Of a stretch of DNA of 64,000 nucleotides, positions 27,393 to 35,200 are shown one piece after another. The translations under genes were made by a program, and so were the position numbers. The notes under the pieces were generated by a model. The model was not told the origin of the DNA and did not search any database. It saw nothing but the letters and a program-made list of their open reading frames with translations. Each line of letters begins with the position of its first letter. Position 1 is the first letter of the stretch. This stretch comes from an uncultured Cohaesibacter sp. (GTDB lineage: Bacteria; Pseudomonadota; Alphaproteobacteria; Rhizobiales; Cohaesibacteraceae), in contig NZ_OY762934.1 in NCBI RefSeq assembly GCF_963667045.1, forward strand, positions 3,116,501 through 3,180,500, read 5' to 3'.

Positions 27393-28985
27393 ATGACCGC
27401 AAGACGAAAGCTTCTTTATTTGGTGCTGGCCATTGTCGCCGCGCTCACGCTCGCCTTGGGGATTTTCGTGACCTGGCAGGCTTCAAAGGTCAGAGAGATT
27501 TTCGCGGCCAACGAGACGCTCAAGAGCGAGAGCTACGATCTCTCGGCATTCGAATTCGAGCTTTTGAGCGCAATGTATTTCATCGATCACGGGCAGTATC
27601 TGCGCGGCCTGCGCCGTCTCGACGCGATCCACGACAAATATGTTGATCGGCAGGGGCTGGTGAAGATCCCCGATTTCGCGAGTCCCGAAGAGAGGCTGGA
27701 CTTCTATCTTAACCGGCAAAACCCTGAGACCGGTGCCTTCTATCCGAACGGCACGGACCCGCTCTTCGCCTATGTCGGCGTGACTGCGAACATGATCAAT
27801 TTCATCAAGGTGCTGTCGCAGAATGCTGGCAGACCCTTCGCGCTGAAATATCCGCTGCGCTTCCTCGACGATATTTCGACGCCCGACAAGGTGACAGCGA
27901 TGCTGGACGACGTTTCCCACGTCGGTTGGATCGGTGCGCATTTCAAGCCGCCCTTCGTCAGCGCTATCGAATTGAACGACCTGATCGGGCAGGACGAGCA
28001 TCTGGGTATCTACGGTTTCACCGACGCGTGGAAACACGCCTTCTATCAGTGGTTCTATGACAACCAGAACCCCGACACCGGCTTGTGGGGTGCCCGCGAC
28101 CGGGCGTCCGGCGCAATGCTCGGCGGCGGCGATGTTGGGGACAGCGGCAAGATCATCAAGATGTTCGTCGACATTGAAGGCAACGACATTCGTCCCGATG
28201 AATTCCCGCTACGCCATGTCGACCGGATATTCGCGACGTCGATTGACCAATTGGCCGATCCCATGCCGACCCGTCCCGACGAGCAGCACCGCTGGATCCT
28301 CGACCGGGACCGCGGCTTCCGCTTCCTGACCCGCTATCTGTGGCCCCGCCTCTCCACCGATGATCGGCAGCAGGCGCGGGCACTGATGGAGACTTTTGTC
28401 CGCGCCCGTTTCGAGCGCTATTTCGTCGCGTCGGACGGCGCGTTCAGCCTCTATCCCGATGCCGGTCATGCCGATCTGGACGGCACTGGCGAGGCAATCG
28501 GGATGGCCGATTACATCGGCGCGCTCGCGCCTGAAAAGCAGGCGCGTCTCTGGGGTGCGCCAGCGGAGACGGTCGTTGATCTCGGCAGGCAGGTCGTCCC
28601 GCTCCGGGCGCTGCGCGATCTTGACCTCATCGCTCGTCAAAAGGCCGTCAATTCGCTGCGATTTTACCGCACCGATCCCGGCGGGGATTTCGTTGGCAAT
28701 GCCGCAGCCATCCTCTATCCGAGCGAAACACCCGTTCTTGATCTCGTTGACCTTGCGCCCCGGCTGACGCACTGGCTGGAGACCACGCCGCAATCCATGG
28801 GCAACTGGGTCAACCGCGACGCGACGCTTGCGAAGCTGTCGGATGTTGGCATCGCCGCGGCGCCCGTTATCGGGGAGAATCTGGACGAGATCGCTCGCCT
28901 GCTGAAGGAAAACGGCAAGCTGTTCGTGGTCGGGTTCGACACGCTACAGGTGCCCCGCTTCCGCGTTGTCTACGAGGCGATGTAG
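27393..28985 (+). CDS. unrecognised membrane-anchored protein, 530 aa
   Basis: I do not recognise the family. The start at 27393 (MTARRKLLYLVL) has GGAG in front and leads straight into one N-terminal membrane segment (about residues 6-27). The rest should be periplasmic. It contains repeated aromatic and acidic stretches such as YLNRQNPETGAFYPNGTDPL and WFYDNQNPDTGLWGARDR: each has an N-P-(E/D)-T-G turn, which suggests an alpha/alpha-barrel built from repeats, as in terpene-cyclase-like or glycan-active proteins. That fold is only a guess. It looks more GC-rich than its surroundings and lies between a transposase remnant and a degenerate tRNA, which suggests horizontal acquisition. Confidence 0.72.
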   Translation: MTARRKLLYLVLAIVAALTLALGIFVTWQASKVREIFAANETLKSESYDLSAFEFELLSAMYFIDHGQYLRGLRRLDAIHDKYVDRQGLVKIPDFASPEERLDFYLNRQNPETGAFYPNGTDPLFAYVGVTANMINFIKVLSQNAGRPFALKYPLRFLDDISTPDKVTAMLDDVSHVGWIGAHFKPPFVSAIELNDLIGQDEHLGIYGFTDAWKHAFYQWFYDNQNPDTGLWGARDRASGAMLGGGDVGDSGKIIKMFVDIEGNDIRPDEFPLRHVDRIFATSIDQLADPMPTRPDEQHRWILDRDRGFRFLTRYLWPRLSTDDRQQARALMETFVRARFERYFVASDGAFSLYPDAGHADLDGTGEAIGMADYIGALAPEKQARLWGAPAETVVDLGRQVVPLRALRDLDLIARQKAVNSLRFYRTDPGGDFVGNAAAILYPSETPVLDLVDLAPRLTHWLETTPQSMGNWVNRDATLAKLSDVGIAAAPVIGENLDEIARLLKENGKLFVVGFDTLQVPRFRVVYEAM

Positions 28986-29015
28986 CGGTCAGGCTTGTGC
29001 TGCGAAGCATGGCCC

Positions 29016-29092
29016 GCACCCGTAGCCCAGCTTGATAGAGCGCAGCCCTCCGAAGGCAGAGGCCACAGGTTCGAATCCTGTCGGGTGCACCA
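29016..29092 (+). tRNA. tRNA-Arg(CCG)-like, probably degenerate
   Basis: A 77-nt cloverleaf with encoded CCA. The acceptor stem GCACCCG/CGGGTGC is 7 of 7, the T arm ACAGG-TTCGAAT-CCTGT is intact, and the anticodon loop CTCCGAA gives CCG (Arg). Three defects stand out: a C12-A23 mismatch in the D stem, an A28-A42 mismatch in the anticodon stem, and T in place of the conserved G18 in the D loop. It is probably a decayed copy or an integration-site relic; a functional arginine CCG tRNA should exist elsewhere. Confidence 0.7.
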
Positions 29093-29189
29093 ATATCTCA
29101 TTGATATAGTTAGCGTTCTCGGAAAGCCCGTATTCCTGCTGGACTGTATCTGACTTAAAGTGATGCAATCGAAGTGATATCCGCATTTC

Positions 29190-29372
29190 ACTTTGGCGTT
29201 CTTTATTGGAATTGAAAGGGAATTCGGTGAGAGACAGATGCATGAGCCTGTCTACTAATCCGGAGCTGCCCTGCAACTGTGAGTGACGAGTATGCTCGAG
29301 CTGACCACTGAACATCCCGTGTTTGGGAAGGTCAAGGCGTGTGATGACGCGCGAGCCAGAAGACCTGCCGGT
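29190..29372 (+). promoter_or_regulatory. cobalamin (B12) riboswitch, without an intact downstream gene
   Basis: The conserved blocks occur in order: GGGAA then GGTG at 29218-29229, AATCCGGAGCTGCCCTGCAA with CTGT to 29280, CCACTG at 29305, GGGAAGG at 29325-29331, and the B12 box GAGCCAGAAGACCTGCC at 29353-29369. These match the cobalamin aptamer core. A 6-bp hairpin (CAACCC/GGGTTG, 29382-29398) follows and may be the expression platform. Behind it is only a 23-codon frame from ATG 29412, cut by an IS6-type remnant, so the regulated gene is lost. Confidence 0.88.
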
Positions 29373-29452
29373 AGATTTTGACAACCCCGAGCGGGTTGGC
29401 CTGGGCAGATCATGTCTGTTGTGCGCCTATTGGGATCATGGAGTTTGTCTGT

Positions 29453-29739
29453 CTATCCGACCCAAGGGTTGATGCTACTGTGATCAACTGCGAAGCCACG
29501 CTCCAGGAACATTTCTTCTAAATCCCGATAACTCGGCGGGTAGCACAGATACCACGACACCGCTTGAATGATCTGCCATGCCTCGAATTGTCTACCCTTG
29601 AAATCATTCTTTGATTTCCGCTTCAGTCTTTCGGCAATGGCATCAAGAAGCATATGACGCTCCTTCAATAAATCGGCGCACCTTCTCACCGTAAAAATCT
29701 CAAATCCCGGTTAACGATAAAAGTTTGCGACAGGGCCCT
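29453..29739 (-). mobile_element. truncated IS6-type element: terminal repeat plus transposase N-terminus
   Basis: The minus strand encodes MLLDAIAERLKRKSKNDFKG from 29653, then AVSWYLCYPPSYRDLEEMFL and VDHSSI, the N-terminal helix-turn-helix of IS6-family transposases, stopping after 67 residues at 29453. The catalytic DDE domain is absent. Ahead of the gene the end GGCCCTGTCGCAAACT (minus strand, 29737-29722) resembles IS6-family terminal repeats. A copy of the same end lies alone at 43384-43399. Confidence 0.78.
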
Positions 29740-30116
29740 CAAATGCCATTGGCATAAAATGCAGTTATGTCGGCAAGATATAATTCAAATACATAAAAAG
29801 AATTACCATTGAAACAATCTCTTTTTTATATTGTATAAAACGGATTCTGCAGTCTTTCTGGAAGTTGGTCGATTTTCGATGGTGTTGTATAAAGTAATGT
29901 TGCGACCTAAACTCGATATTGACTGAATGTAAGATGTGAAGTCGCAATAAGATTACTGATCAGTGCAAAATTATTTACGTATACTGTCTTTTTGATCGGT
30001 TTTCGCATTCGCTTTGCCACCAGTTTTCGATTGACCGCAGTGTTCCCGATTGGTCCGCTATCCGTTCGATAGTGCGGCTTCGCTTTCATTTTCAGGAACA
30101 ACAAAGAGTCATCCAG
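29740..30116. other. AT-rich upstream region of the BKACE operon
   Basis: About 375 AT-rich bases with no gene. It should hold the operon promoter. AAAAAGAATTACC at 29795-29807 resembles motifs in other promoters of this catabolic island. Confidence 0.5.
29795..29807. promoter_or_regulatory. island motif copy 1 (upstream of BKACE)
   Basis: AAAAAGAATTACC shares its first ten bases (AAAAAGAATT) with copies upstream of the crotonase gene and the second thiolase gene. It lies about 310 bp before the BKACE start, so it is the weakest placed copy. Confidence 0.3.
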
Positions 30117-30962
30117 ATGAGTCTAGAAAACAAAGTCATTATTTCTGCGGCACTGACTGGTGCCATGACGCCCAAAAGTGCGAACGAGGCAATTCCTCTT
30201 ACCCCAGAAGAAATCGCTGAAGATGCCTACAAGTGCTGGAAAGCCGGAGCTGCTGTGGTTCACCTGCATATGCGGGATGATGAAGGCATGGGTGTCATGG
30301 ACCCGGCCAGATTCGAGGAAACCATCAAGCTGATCCGGGCTCATGAAGATTGCGATCTCGTGATCAACTGCACCACCTCTGGCGATCATCGTGCTGATGA
30401 CGATCTGCGTATGGCGCATGTACGCACGCTCGACGGCATCGAAATCGCATCCTATGACGCAGGTTCCTTCAATTGGATGCCGGGGGGGATCTTTGCGAAC
30501 TCGCCGCAGTTTCTTGCCAAACTTGGTCAGGTGATGATCGACAGGAATGTCAAGCCGGAAATCGAGATCTTTGACGCCGGCATGCTCGGGGTTGCCGACT
30601 ATTTCATCAATGATGGAAAGATCAAGGCCCCCGCACATTACCAGCTCTGCCTCGGTGTTGTCGGCGCAATGCCCGCAACCGTCGAAAACCTGCTGTATCT
30701 GTCATCCAAATTGCCGAAGGGATCAACCTGGTCCGCTTTCGGCATCGGTCGCGGTCATTTGCCAATCATGTATGCCACACTGGCTCTCGGCGGACATCTG
30801 CGTGTCGGCCTTGAAGACAATATCTATTTCTCCAAGGGGGTGAAGGCCACCAACGTCCAGTTGGTCAATCGCGCCGCCGATGCCATCAAAGTGTTCGGAA
30901 AGCAGACTGCCACTCCTGCTGAAGCTCGCGAAATTCTCGGCCTTCCTGCCCTGCAGCGCTGA
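30117..30962 (+). CDS. beta-keto acid cleavage enzyme (BKACE, DUF849)
   Basis: A 281-aa TIM-barrel enzyme of the BKACE family. Known members condense a beta-keto acid with acetyl-CoA and split it to acetoacetate and a new acyl-CoA. The zinc-binding histidines are H49 and H51 in AAVVHLHMRD; EIEIFDAGM and FGIGRGHLP are further family segments. The start at 30117 (MSLENKVIISAALTGA) fits the family opening. It leads an operon-like series with thiolase and CoA-transferase genes that would convert the acetoacetate back to acetyl-CoA. The specific keto acid is unknown. Confidence 0.88.
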   Translation: MSLENKVIISAALTGAMTPKSANEAIPLTPEEIAEDAYKCWKAGAAVVHLHMRDDEGMGVMDPARFEETIKLIRAHEDCDLVINCTTSGDHRADDDLRMAHVRTLDGIEIASYDAGSFNWMPGGIFANSPQFLAKLGQVMIDRNVKPEIEIFDAGMLGVADYFINDGKIKAPAHYQLCLGVVGAMPATVENLLYLSSKLPKGSTWSAFGIGRGHLPIMYATLALGGHLRVGLEDNIYFSKGVKATNVQLVNRAADAIKVFGKQTATPAEAREILGLPALQR

Positions 30963-31062
30963 GAGTTGAGTCATGCCGCTCTGCCGCTCTGCCCCTCCCC
31001 GCCGTGGAGCGGCATGACTGCCTGCGAGACATAATAATAATAAGCAAGTTGGAGTAATATCA

Positions 31063-32235
31063 ATGAAAGAAGCAGTTATTGTATCTGCTGTACGCACACC
31101 TGTTGGCCGATGTCGCGGCAAGCTGGCCTCTGTCCCTGCGCATATTCTCGGCGCTGCGGCTGTCAAGGAAGCTGTAAGTCGCTCCGGGATTGATCCCAAT
31201 CGCATCGAGGATTGCATTTTCGGCAACCTGATGAACAATGAAATCCTGAACATGGGGCGGATGGTGGCACTGGAAGCCGATCTGCCGATCTCTGTTCCGG
31301 GGATCACTCTCGATCGCCAGTGTGCCGCCTCGCTCAACGCGCTCGCTTATGGTGCAATGCAGATCATGTGCGGTTTTTCCGATGTGATTGTTGCTGGCGG
31401 TGTGGAAAGCGACAGTCGCCGCACCTACACCATGCAGAAGCTGGAACAGCCCTATTCTGTTGCTCCTCCGGTGATTGATGCCCGCTGGACCGCCCCGGAC
31501 CGCAAGGGCAACGTGCCGATGGGGATTACCGCCGAGAATATTGCCAAACGCTATGGCTTCAGCCGCACCCAGCTTGACGAGTTTGCGGTACGCAGCCACC
31601 AGCTGGCCGCTGCCGCAGTTGAAGCTGGCCGGTTTGTTGAACAGATTGTTCCGATCTCGGTGCCGCAACGCAAAATGGCCCCGATCATCGTTGACCGCGA
31701 CGAATGTGTCCGTGCAGAGAGTTCTGTCGAAACTCTGGCTGGTCTGCGTCCGGCCTTTATCAAGGATGGCCTTGTCACCGCGGGCAACTCCTCACCGATG
31801 AGTGATGGTGCCGGCGCCATGGTGATCATGGAGCGGTCGCTGGCCGAAGCGGAAGGCCTTGACTGTCTCGGTGTCTTTCGTGGCTATGCGGCAACCGGCG
31901 TTGATCCACATTACATGGGGCTTGGTCCGATTGCTGCAACGGAAAAGCTGATGAGGCAGACTGGTCTCAAGGTTGACGATATCGACCTTTGGGAGCTGAA
32001 CGAGGCCTTCTCGGCCCAGTCTCTGGCCTGCATCAAGGAAATAGGCATGCCGCTTGATCGTGTCAATCCGAATGGCGGCGCACTGGCTCTGGGCCATCCA
32101 TTGGCTGGCACCGGCGCAATCCTTACTGCCAAAACTGTACACGAGATGAAGCGCAACTCCAACATCAACAAGGCGGTCATTTCCTTCTGTGTTGGCGGTG
32201 GTCAGGGCGTTTCGGTGCTTTTGACGAGGGACTGA
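31063..32235 (+). CDS. acetyl-CoA acyltransferase (thiolase)
   Basis: A 390-aa thiolase. The nucleophilic cysteine is C87 in DRQCAASLNAL, the histidine lies in NGGALALGHPLAGTG, and the second cysteine is in SFCVGGGQG. NEAF is also present. DRQC replaces the more usual NQVC seen in biosynthetic acetoacetyl-CoA thiolases, so a degradative enzyme with longer or branched acyl substrates is likely. It sits 100 bp after BKACE and 2 bp before the CoA-transferase alpha subunit. Confidence 0.9.
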   Translation: MKEAVIVSAVRTPVGRCRGKLASVPAHILGAAAVKEAVSRSGIDPNRIEDCIFGNLMNNEILNMGRMVALEADLPISVPGITLDRQCAASLNALAYGAMQIMCGFSDVIVAGGVESDSRRTYTMQKLEQPYSVAPPVIDARWTAPDRKGNVPMGITAENIAKRYGFSRTQLDEFAVRSHQLAAAAVEAGRFVEQIVPISVPQRKMAPIIVDRDECVRAESSVETLAGLRPAFIKDGLVTAGNSSPMSDGAGAMVIMERSLAEAEGLDCLGVFRGYAATGVDPHYMGLGPIAATEKLMRQTGLKVDDIDLWELNEAFSAQSLACIKEIGMPLDRVNPNGGALALGHPLAGTGAILTAKTVHEMKRNSNINKAVISFCVGGGQGVSVLLTRD

Positions 32236-32237
32236 AC

Positions 32238-32891
32238 ATGACAACAGGAAAATTGGCCAATCGTGACGCCATCATTGCCAAATTCAAGGATGGCATGACC
32301 ATCATGAATGGCGGCTTCGCAAACAAGGGCATGCCGGAGGCAATCATCGACTGCGTTCTGGAAAGCGGCGCCCGCCACCTTACCCTGATCTCGAACGACA
32401 CCGGCGACCCCAACGAAACCGTTGGCCGCCTCGTGCATGAAGGCCGCATTGACAAGGCCATCTGTTCCCATATCGGCATGAACAGCGAAACCGTTGGCCT
32501 TTATCGTGAGGGCAAGATCGAAATCGAGTTCTGTCCGCAAGGTTCGCTGATGGAACGCATCCGGGCCGGCGGCTCGGGGCTTGGTGGTGTGCTGACCAAG
32601 ACGGGCCTTGGCACTCTGATGGAAGAAGGCAAGCAGATCATCGAAGTGGATGGGCAGCCTTACATTCTGGAGACCGCCCTGCGCGCAGATATCTCCATGG
32701 TGCGTTGCCGCATGGCTGATCCGCTTGGCAACCTTGCCTACCGAGGCACTTCCCGCAACACCAATGCCCTTGTCGCCATGGCTGGGGATCTGACGATTGT
32801 GGATGCTGATCTGATCGTGGAACTGGACGAAATCGGTATCGACCACATCCACACACCCGGTGTGTTCATCGACATGGTTCTGGCCAAGTAA
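32238..32891 (+). CDS. 3-oxoacid CoA-transferase subunit A
   Basis: A 217-aa alpha subunit of a class I CoA-transferase. The N-terminal GMTIMNGGFANKGMPEAII and the CPQGSLMERIRAGGSGLGGVL region are typical of AtoD/ScoA proteins. With subunit B it moves CoA between acyl-CoA and a free acid such as acetoacetate. It starts 2 bp after the thiolase stop. Confidence 0.91.
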   Translation: MTTGKLANRDAIIAKFKDGMTIMNGGFANKGMPEAIIDCVLESGARHLTLISNDTGDPNETVGRLVHEGRIDKAICSHIGMNSETVGLYREGKIEIEFCPQGSLMERIRAGGSGLGGVLTKTGLGTLMEEGKQIIEVDGQPYILETALRADISMVRCRMADPLGNLAYRGTSRNTNALVAMAGDLTIVDADLIVELDEIGIDHIHTPGVFIDMVLAK

Positions 32892-32903
32892 GAGGAGTGC
32901 GAG

Positions 32904-33548
32904 ATGGATATCCGCAACAGAATTGCAAAACGCGTTGCCGCCTTCTTCAAGCCTGGCGATGTTGTGAATCTCGGCATCGGCATGCCGAGCCTGTGTCCGA
33001 ACTATTCCGATCCGTCCGTCATGTTCCATACGGAAAACGGCCTGATCGGCACCGGGGCGACGGCAACAGGGCTGCATTCTCGTGACAACTTCACCAATGC
33101 ATCTGGGCAACCCTTCATCCCGTTGGCCGGAGCCGTCTCCTTCGACAGCGCAACCTCCTTTGCCATCGTTCGCTCGGGTCGGCTAGCTGCCACCGTTCTG
33201 GGGGCGCTCCAAGTGGCCGAGAATGGCGATCTGGCAAACTGGGCCCGCCCCGGCTTCATGGTCGGTATGGGCGGTGCCATGGATCTGGTAACCGGGGTTC
33301 CCAACGTCATCATCGCCATGGAGCTTTGCACCAAGAAGGGCGAGCCGAAGATTCTCAAGGAGTGCTCTTTCCCGCTGACCGGCAAGAAGGTGGTCAGTCA
33401 CATCGTTACCGAGTTCTGCGTGATCGATGTGACTCCGAAAGGTCTTGTCCTGACGGATCTTCTTGAAGGGGTTACGCCTGACGAGATCAGAAGCAAGATC
33501 GAGCCAGATCTTCTCATCGCTGATGACCTCAAGGTCATGGAGGCCTGA
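32904..33548 (+). CDS. 3-oxoacid CoA-transferase subunit B
   Basis: A 214-aa beta subunit carrying the catalytic glutamate, E44 in HTENGLIGTG. The VNLGIGMPSL opening and MVGMGGAMDLVTG segment match AtoA/ScoB proteins. A GAGGAG ribosome site precedes the ATG at 32904. In this cluster the likely job is charging acetoacetate released by BKACE so the thiolase can split it. Confidence 0.91.
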   Translation: MDIRNRIAKRVAAFFKPGDVVNLGIGMPSLCPNYSDPSVMFHTENGLIGTGATATGLHSRDNFTNASGQPFIPLAGAVSFDSATSFAIVRSGRLAATVLGALQVAENGDLANWARPGFMVGMGGAMDLVTGVPNVIIAMELCTKKGEPKILKECSFPLTGKKVVSHIVTEFCVIDVTPKGLVLTDLLEGVTPDEIRSKIEPDLLIADDLKVMEA

Positions 33549-33577
33549 AGCCACCTTGGCGCAACGACACGAACTGT

Positions 33578-33606
33578 GCCTGAGGGCGGCAATGCCACCC
33601 TCGGGC
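33578..33606 (+). terminator. hairpin after the CoA-transferase genes
   Basis: GCCTGAGGG (33578-33586) pairs with CCCTCGGGC (33598-33606), 9 bp with one wobble and an 11-base loop, followed by CTCTTT. It is a modest terminator or partial read-through element before the carrier genes. Confidence 0.5.
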
Positions 33607-33659
33607 CTCTTTAGCGCCTATAGGAAATGTATGTGGACGTATGGCAGGGAGGACTAGCC

Positions 33660-33773
33660 ATGACTGAAGACACCAGAGCGGGAAAGCCAGGCGATCTGGC
33701 TACCGTATCAAAAACACGAAACACGATGAGCCGCCAGCACTGGAAGGCGCAAAATGGGAGATCTGGGAAATGA
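33660..33773 (+). CDS. 37-aa ORF translationally coupled to the MFS gene
   Basis: ATG 33660 lies eight bases after a strong GGGAGGA ribosome site and opens a 37-residue frame beginning MTEDTRAGKPGDLATVSK and rich in basic residues. Its TGA overlaps the ATG of the carrier in an ATGA junction. The carrier's own start sits behind GGGA only. The arrangement implies ribosomes load here and re-initiate on the carrier. No family is recognised; it may be purely a translational leader. Confidence 0.5.
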   Translation: MTEDTRAGKPGDLATVSKTRNTMSRQHWKAQNGRSGK

Positions 33774-35065
33774 CCGATAATTCTGAGGCGATTGTCGCAA
33801 GTGAGCTTGGCAGAGCTCCCGACACAAAGGCGAATTTTACTGGCAAACACTGGCAGGTAATCATCTTTCAAGGATTGCTGTTCTTCCTTGGTGCAGGCGT
33901 AACGACGCATGGTCTCAATGTTGTTATTCCAACATTGTCCAAGACATATAATCTGGACTATGCGCAACTGCTTGCGCTCGCAACGCCTGCCTCTTGGGCC
34001 GGGATTGTTTCAAGCTATCTCGCTGCCAAGTCGTCAGAGAAGTGGGGTGCAAAACTCACCCTCCTCGTTTGCCTGCTTTTCACTGCAGTCTTCTATGCCG
34101 CATTGGGGTATGCAAGCTCGATGATGCTGTTCGTCTTCTTCTTCTCCGGTGTCGCATTCTTTGCTTCGGGGGGCGCCTATATTGCCGGTCCGTCGATCAT
34201 TGCCAACTGGTTTCCCAACAAGAAAGATCTTGCCTTTGGTTGGACCACCATTGGCCAGAACCTGTCATCGGCCTTCTTTGTGATGCTGCTTGCCTGGTTC
34301 CTCGCAACATTTGGCCCCCAGTGGGGCTTCTCGGGCATGTCGGTGCTGCTTGTCATCCTGTTTTTGCTGTTTGCGGTGTTTTCCAAGAATACGCCTGAAG
34401 AAGCGGGTTGCTTTCCGGACAATGATCCGAACTGGAAACAGCATGCGGCTGTTGACGAAGGCAATGTGGGGGCTGTCAATCCGGCCCTGACCACCGGTGC
34501 CCTGCTCAGAAACAAAGATGTCTGGCTGCTCGGTCTTGGCGCCGGAGGTGTCTATATCGTGCTCGTTGGTGTGCTCAGCCAGTTGGTCCCTCGTATGATG
34601 GACATGGGGCTCGATCTGCAGACCGCAATCTGGTACATGAGCCTTTCTGCTCTGATCGGCACCGTTGGCGCGCCATTCTGGGGCTGGCTTGGTCAGAAGA
34701 TCGGAACGAAATGGGCGCTTGCATTCTATGAAGCCTGGTGGGTTGTGGCGATTGTCATAAACCTGCTGGCGGGTTCCAGCGTCGTGATCCTCTGGGTATC
34801 GCTGTTGATGATCGGCCTTAGCCTTGGAGGCGCAACAAATCTGACGACCTCTGTGGTCGCCGGCAAATTCCGTCGCAAGGCCTTTGCTCCGGCCTTCGGT
34901 GTCGTGTCGCCGATCCAGTCAATCGTTCGCTGCTTTGCCTTCTCAATTCTAGCGCTTGGCCTCAACTATCTGGGAGGGCTCGCTGGCGCCTGGGCCCTGC
35001 TTGGTGGTATTGGAGTCCTCACGGTCATCTGCTATCTGCTGGTTGATCCGACACCGGTAGACTAA
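33770..35065 (+). CDS. MFS transporter (first of two)
   Basis: A 431-aa major-facilitator carrier with about 12 predicted helices. The loop after helix 2 reads SSEKWGAKLTLL, helix 4 has GGAYIAGPSIIANWFPNKKD, and the second half has LGGATNLTTSVVAGKFRRKA. The pattern resembles carboxylate carriers related to oxalate/formate exchangers. It probably imports the acid or cyclic substrate of this island. The next gene encodes a clear paralogue. Confidence 0.86.
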   Translation: MTDNSEAIVASELGRAPDTKANFTGKHWQVIIFQGLLFFLGAGVTTHGLNVVIPTLSKTYNLDYAQLLALATPASWAGIVSSYLAAKSSEKWGAKLTLLVCLLFTAVFYAALGYASSMMLFVFFFSGVAFFASGGAYIAGPSIIANWFPNKKDLAFGWTTIGQNLSSAFFVMLLAWFLATFGPQWGFSGMSVLLVILFLLFAVFSKNTPEEAGCFPDNDPNWKQHAAVDEGNVGAVNPALTTGALLRNKDVWLLGLGAGGVYIVLVGVLSQLVPRMMDMGLDLQTAIWYMSLSALIGTVGAPFWGWLGQKIGTKWALAFYEAWWVVAIVINLLAGSSVVILWVSLLMIGLSLGGATNLTTSVVAGKFRRKAFAPAFGVVSPIQSIVRCFAFSILALGLNYLGGLAGAWALLGGIGVLTVICYLLVDPTPVD

Positions 35066-35076
35066 ACGACAAAATC

Positions 35077-35101
35077 AACCGCGAGGCGTTGTCTCGCGGT
35101 T
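35077..35101 (+). terminator. hairpin between the two MFS genes
   Basis: AACCGCGAG (35077-35085) pairs perfectly with CTCGCGGTT (35093-35101) around a 7-base loop, 11 bp after the first carrier's stop. The T-run is poor, so termination may be partial. Confidence 0.55.
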
Positions 35102-35200
35102 CTGGCCTGTTATCGGGCCCAACAACATCTGTTTTTTCTCAATAAACAGATTATCGTGCACAGGGCTCGAGGACTCGTAGGTGCACGCAGAGGAAACGTT

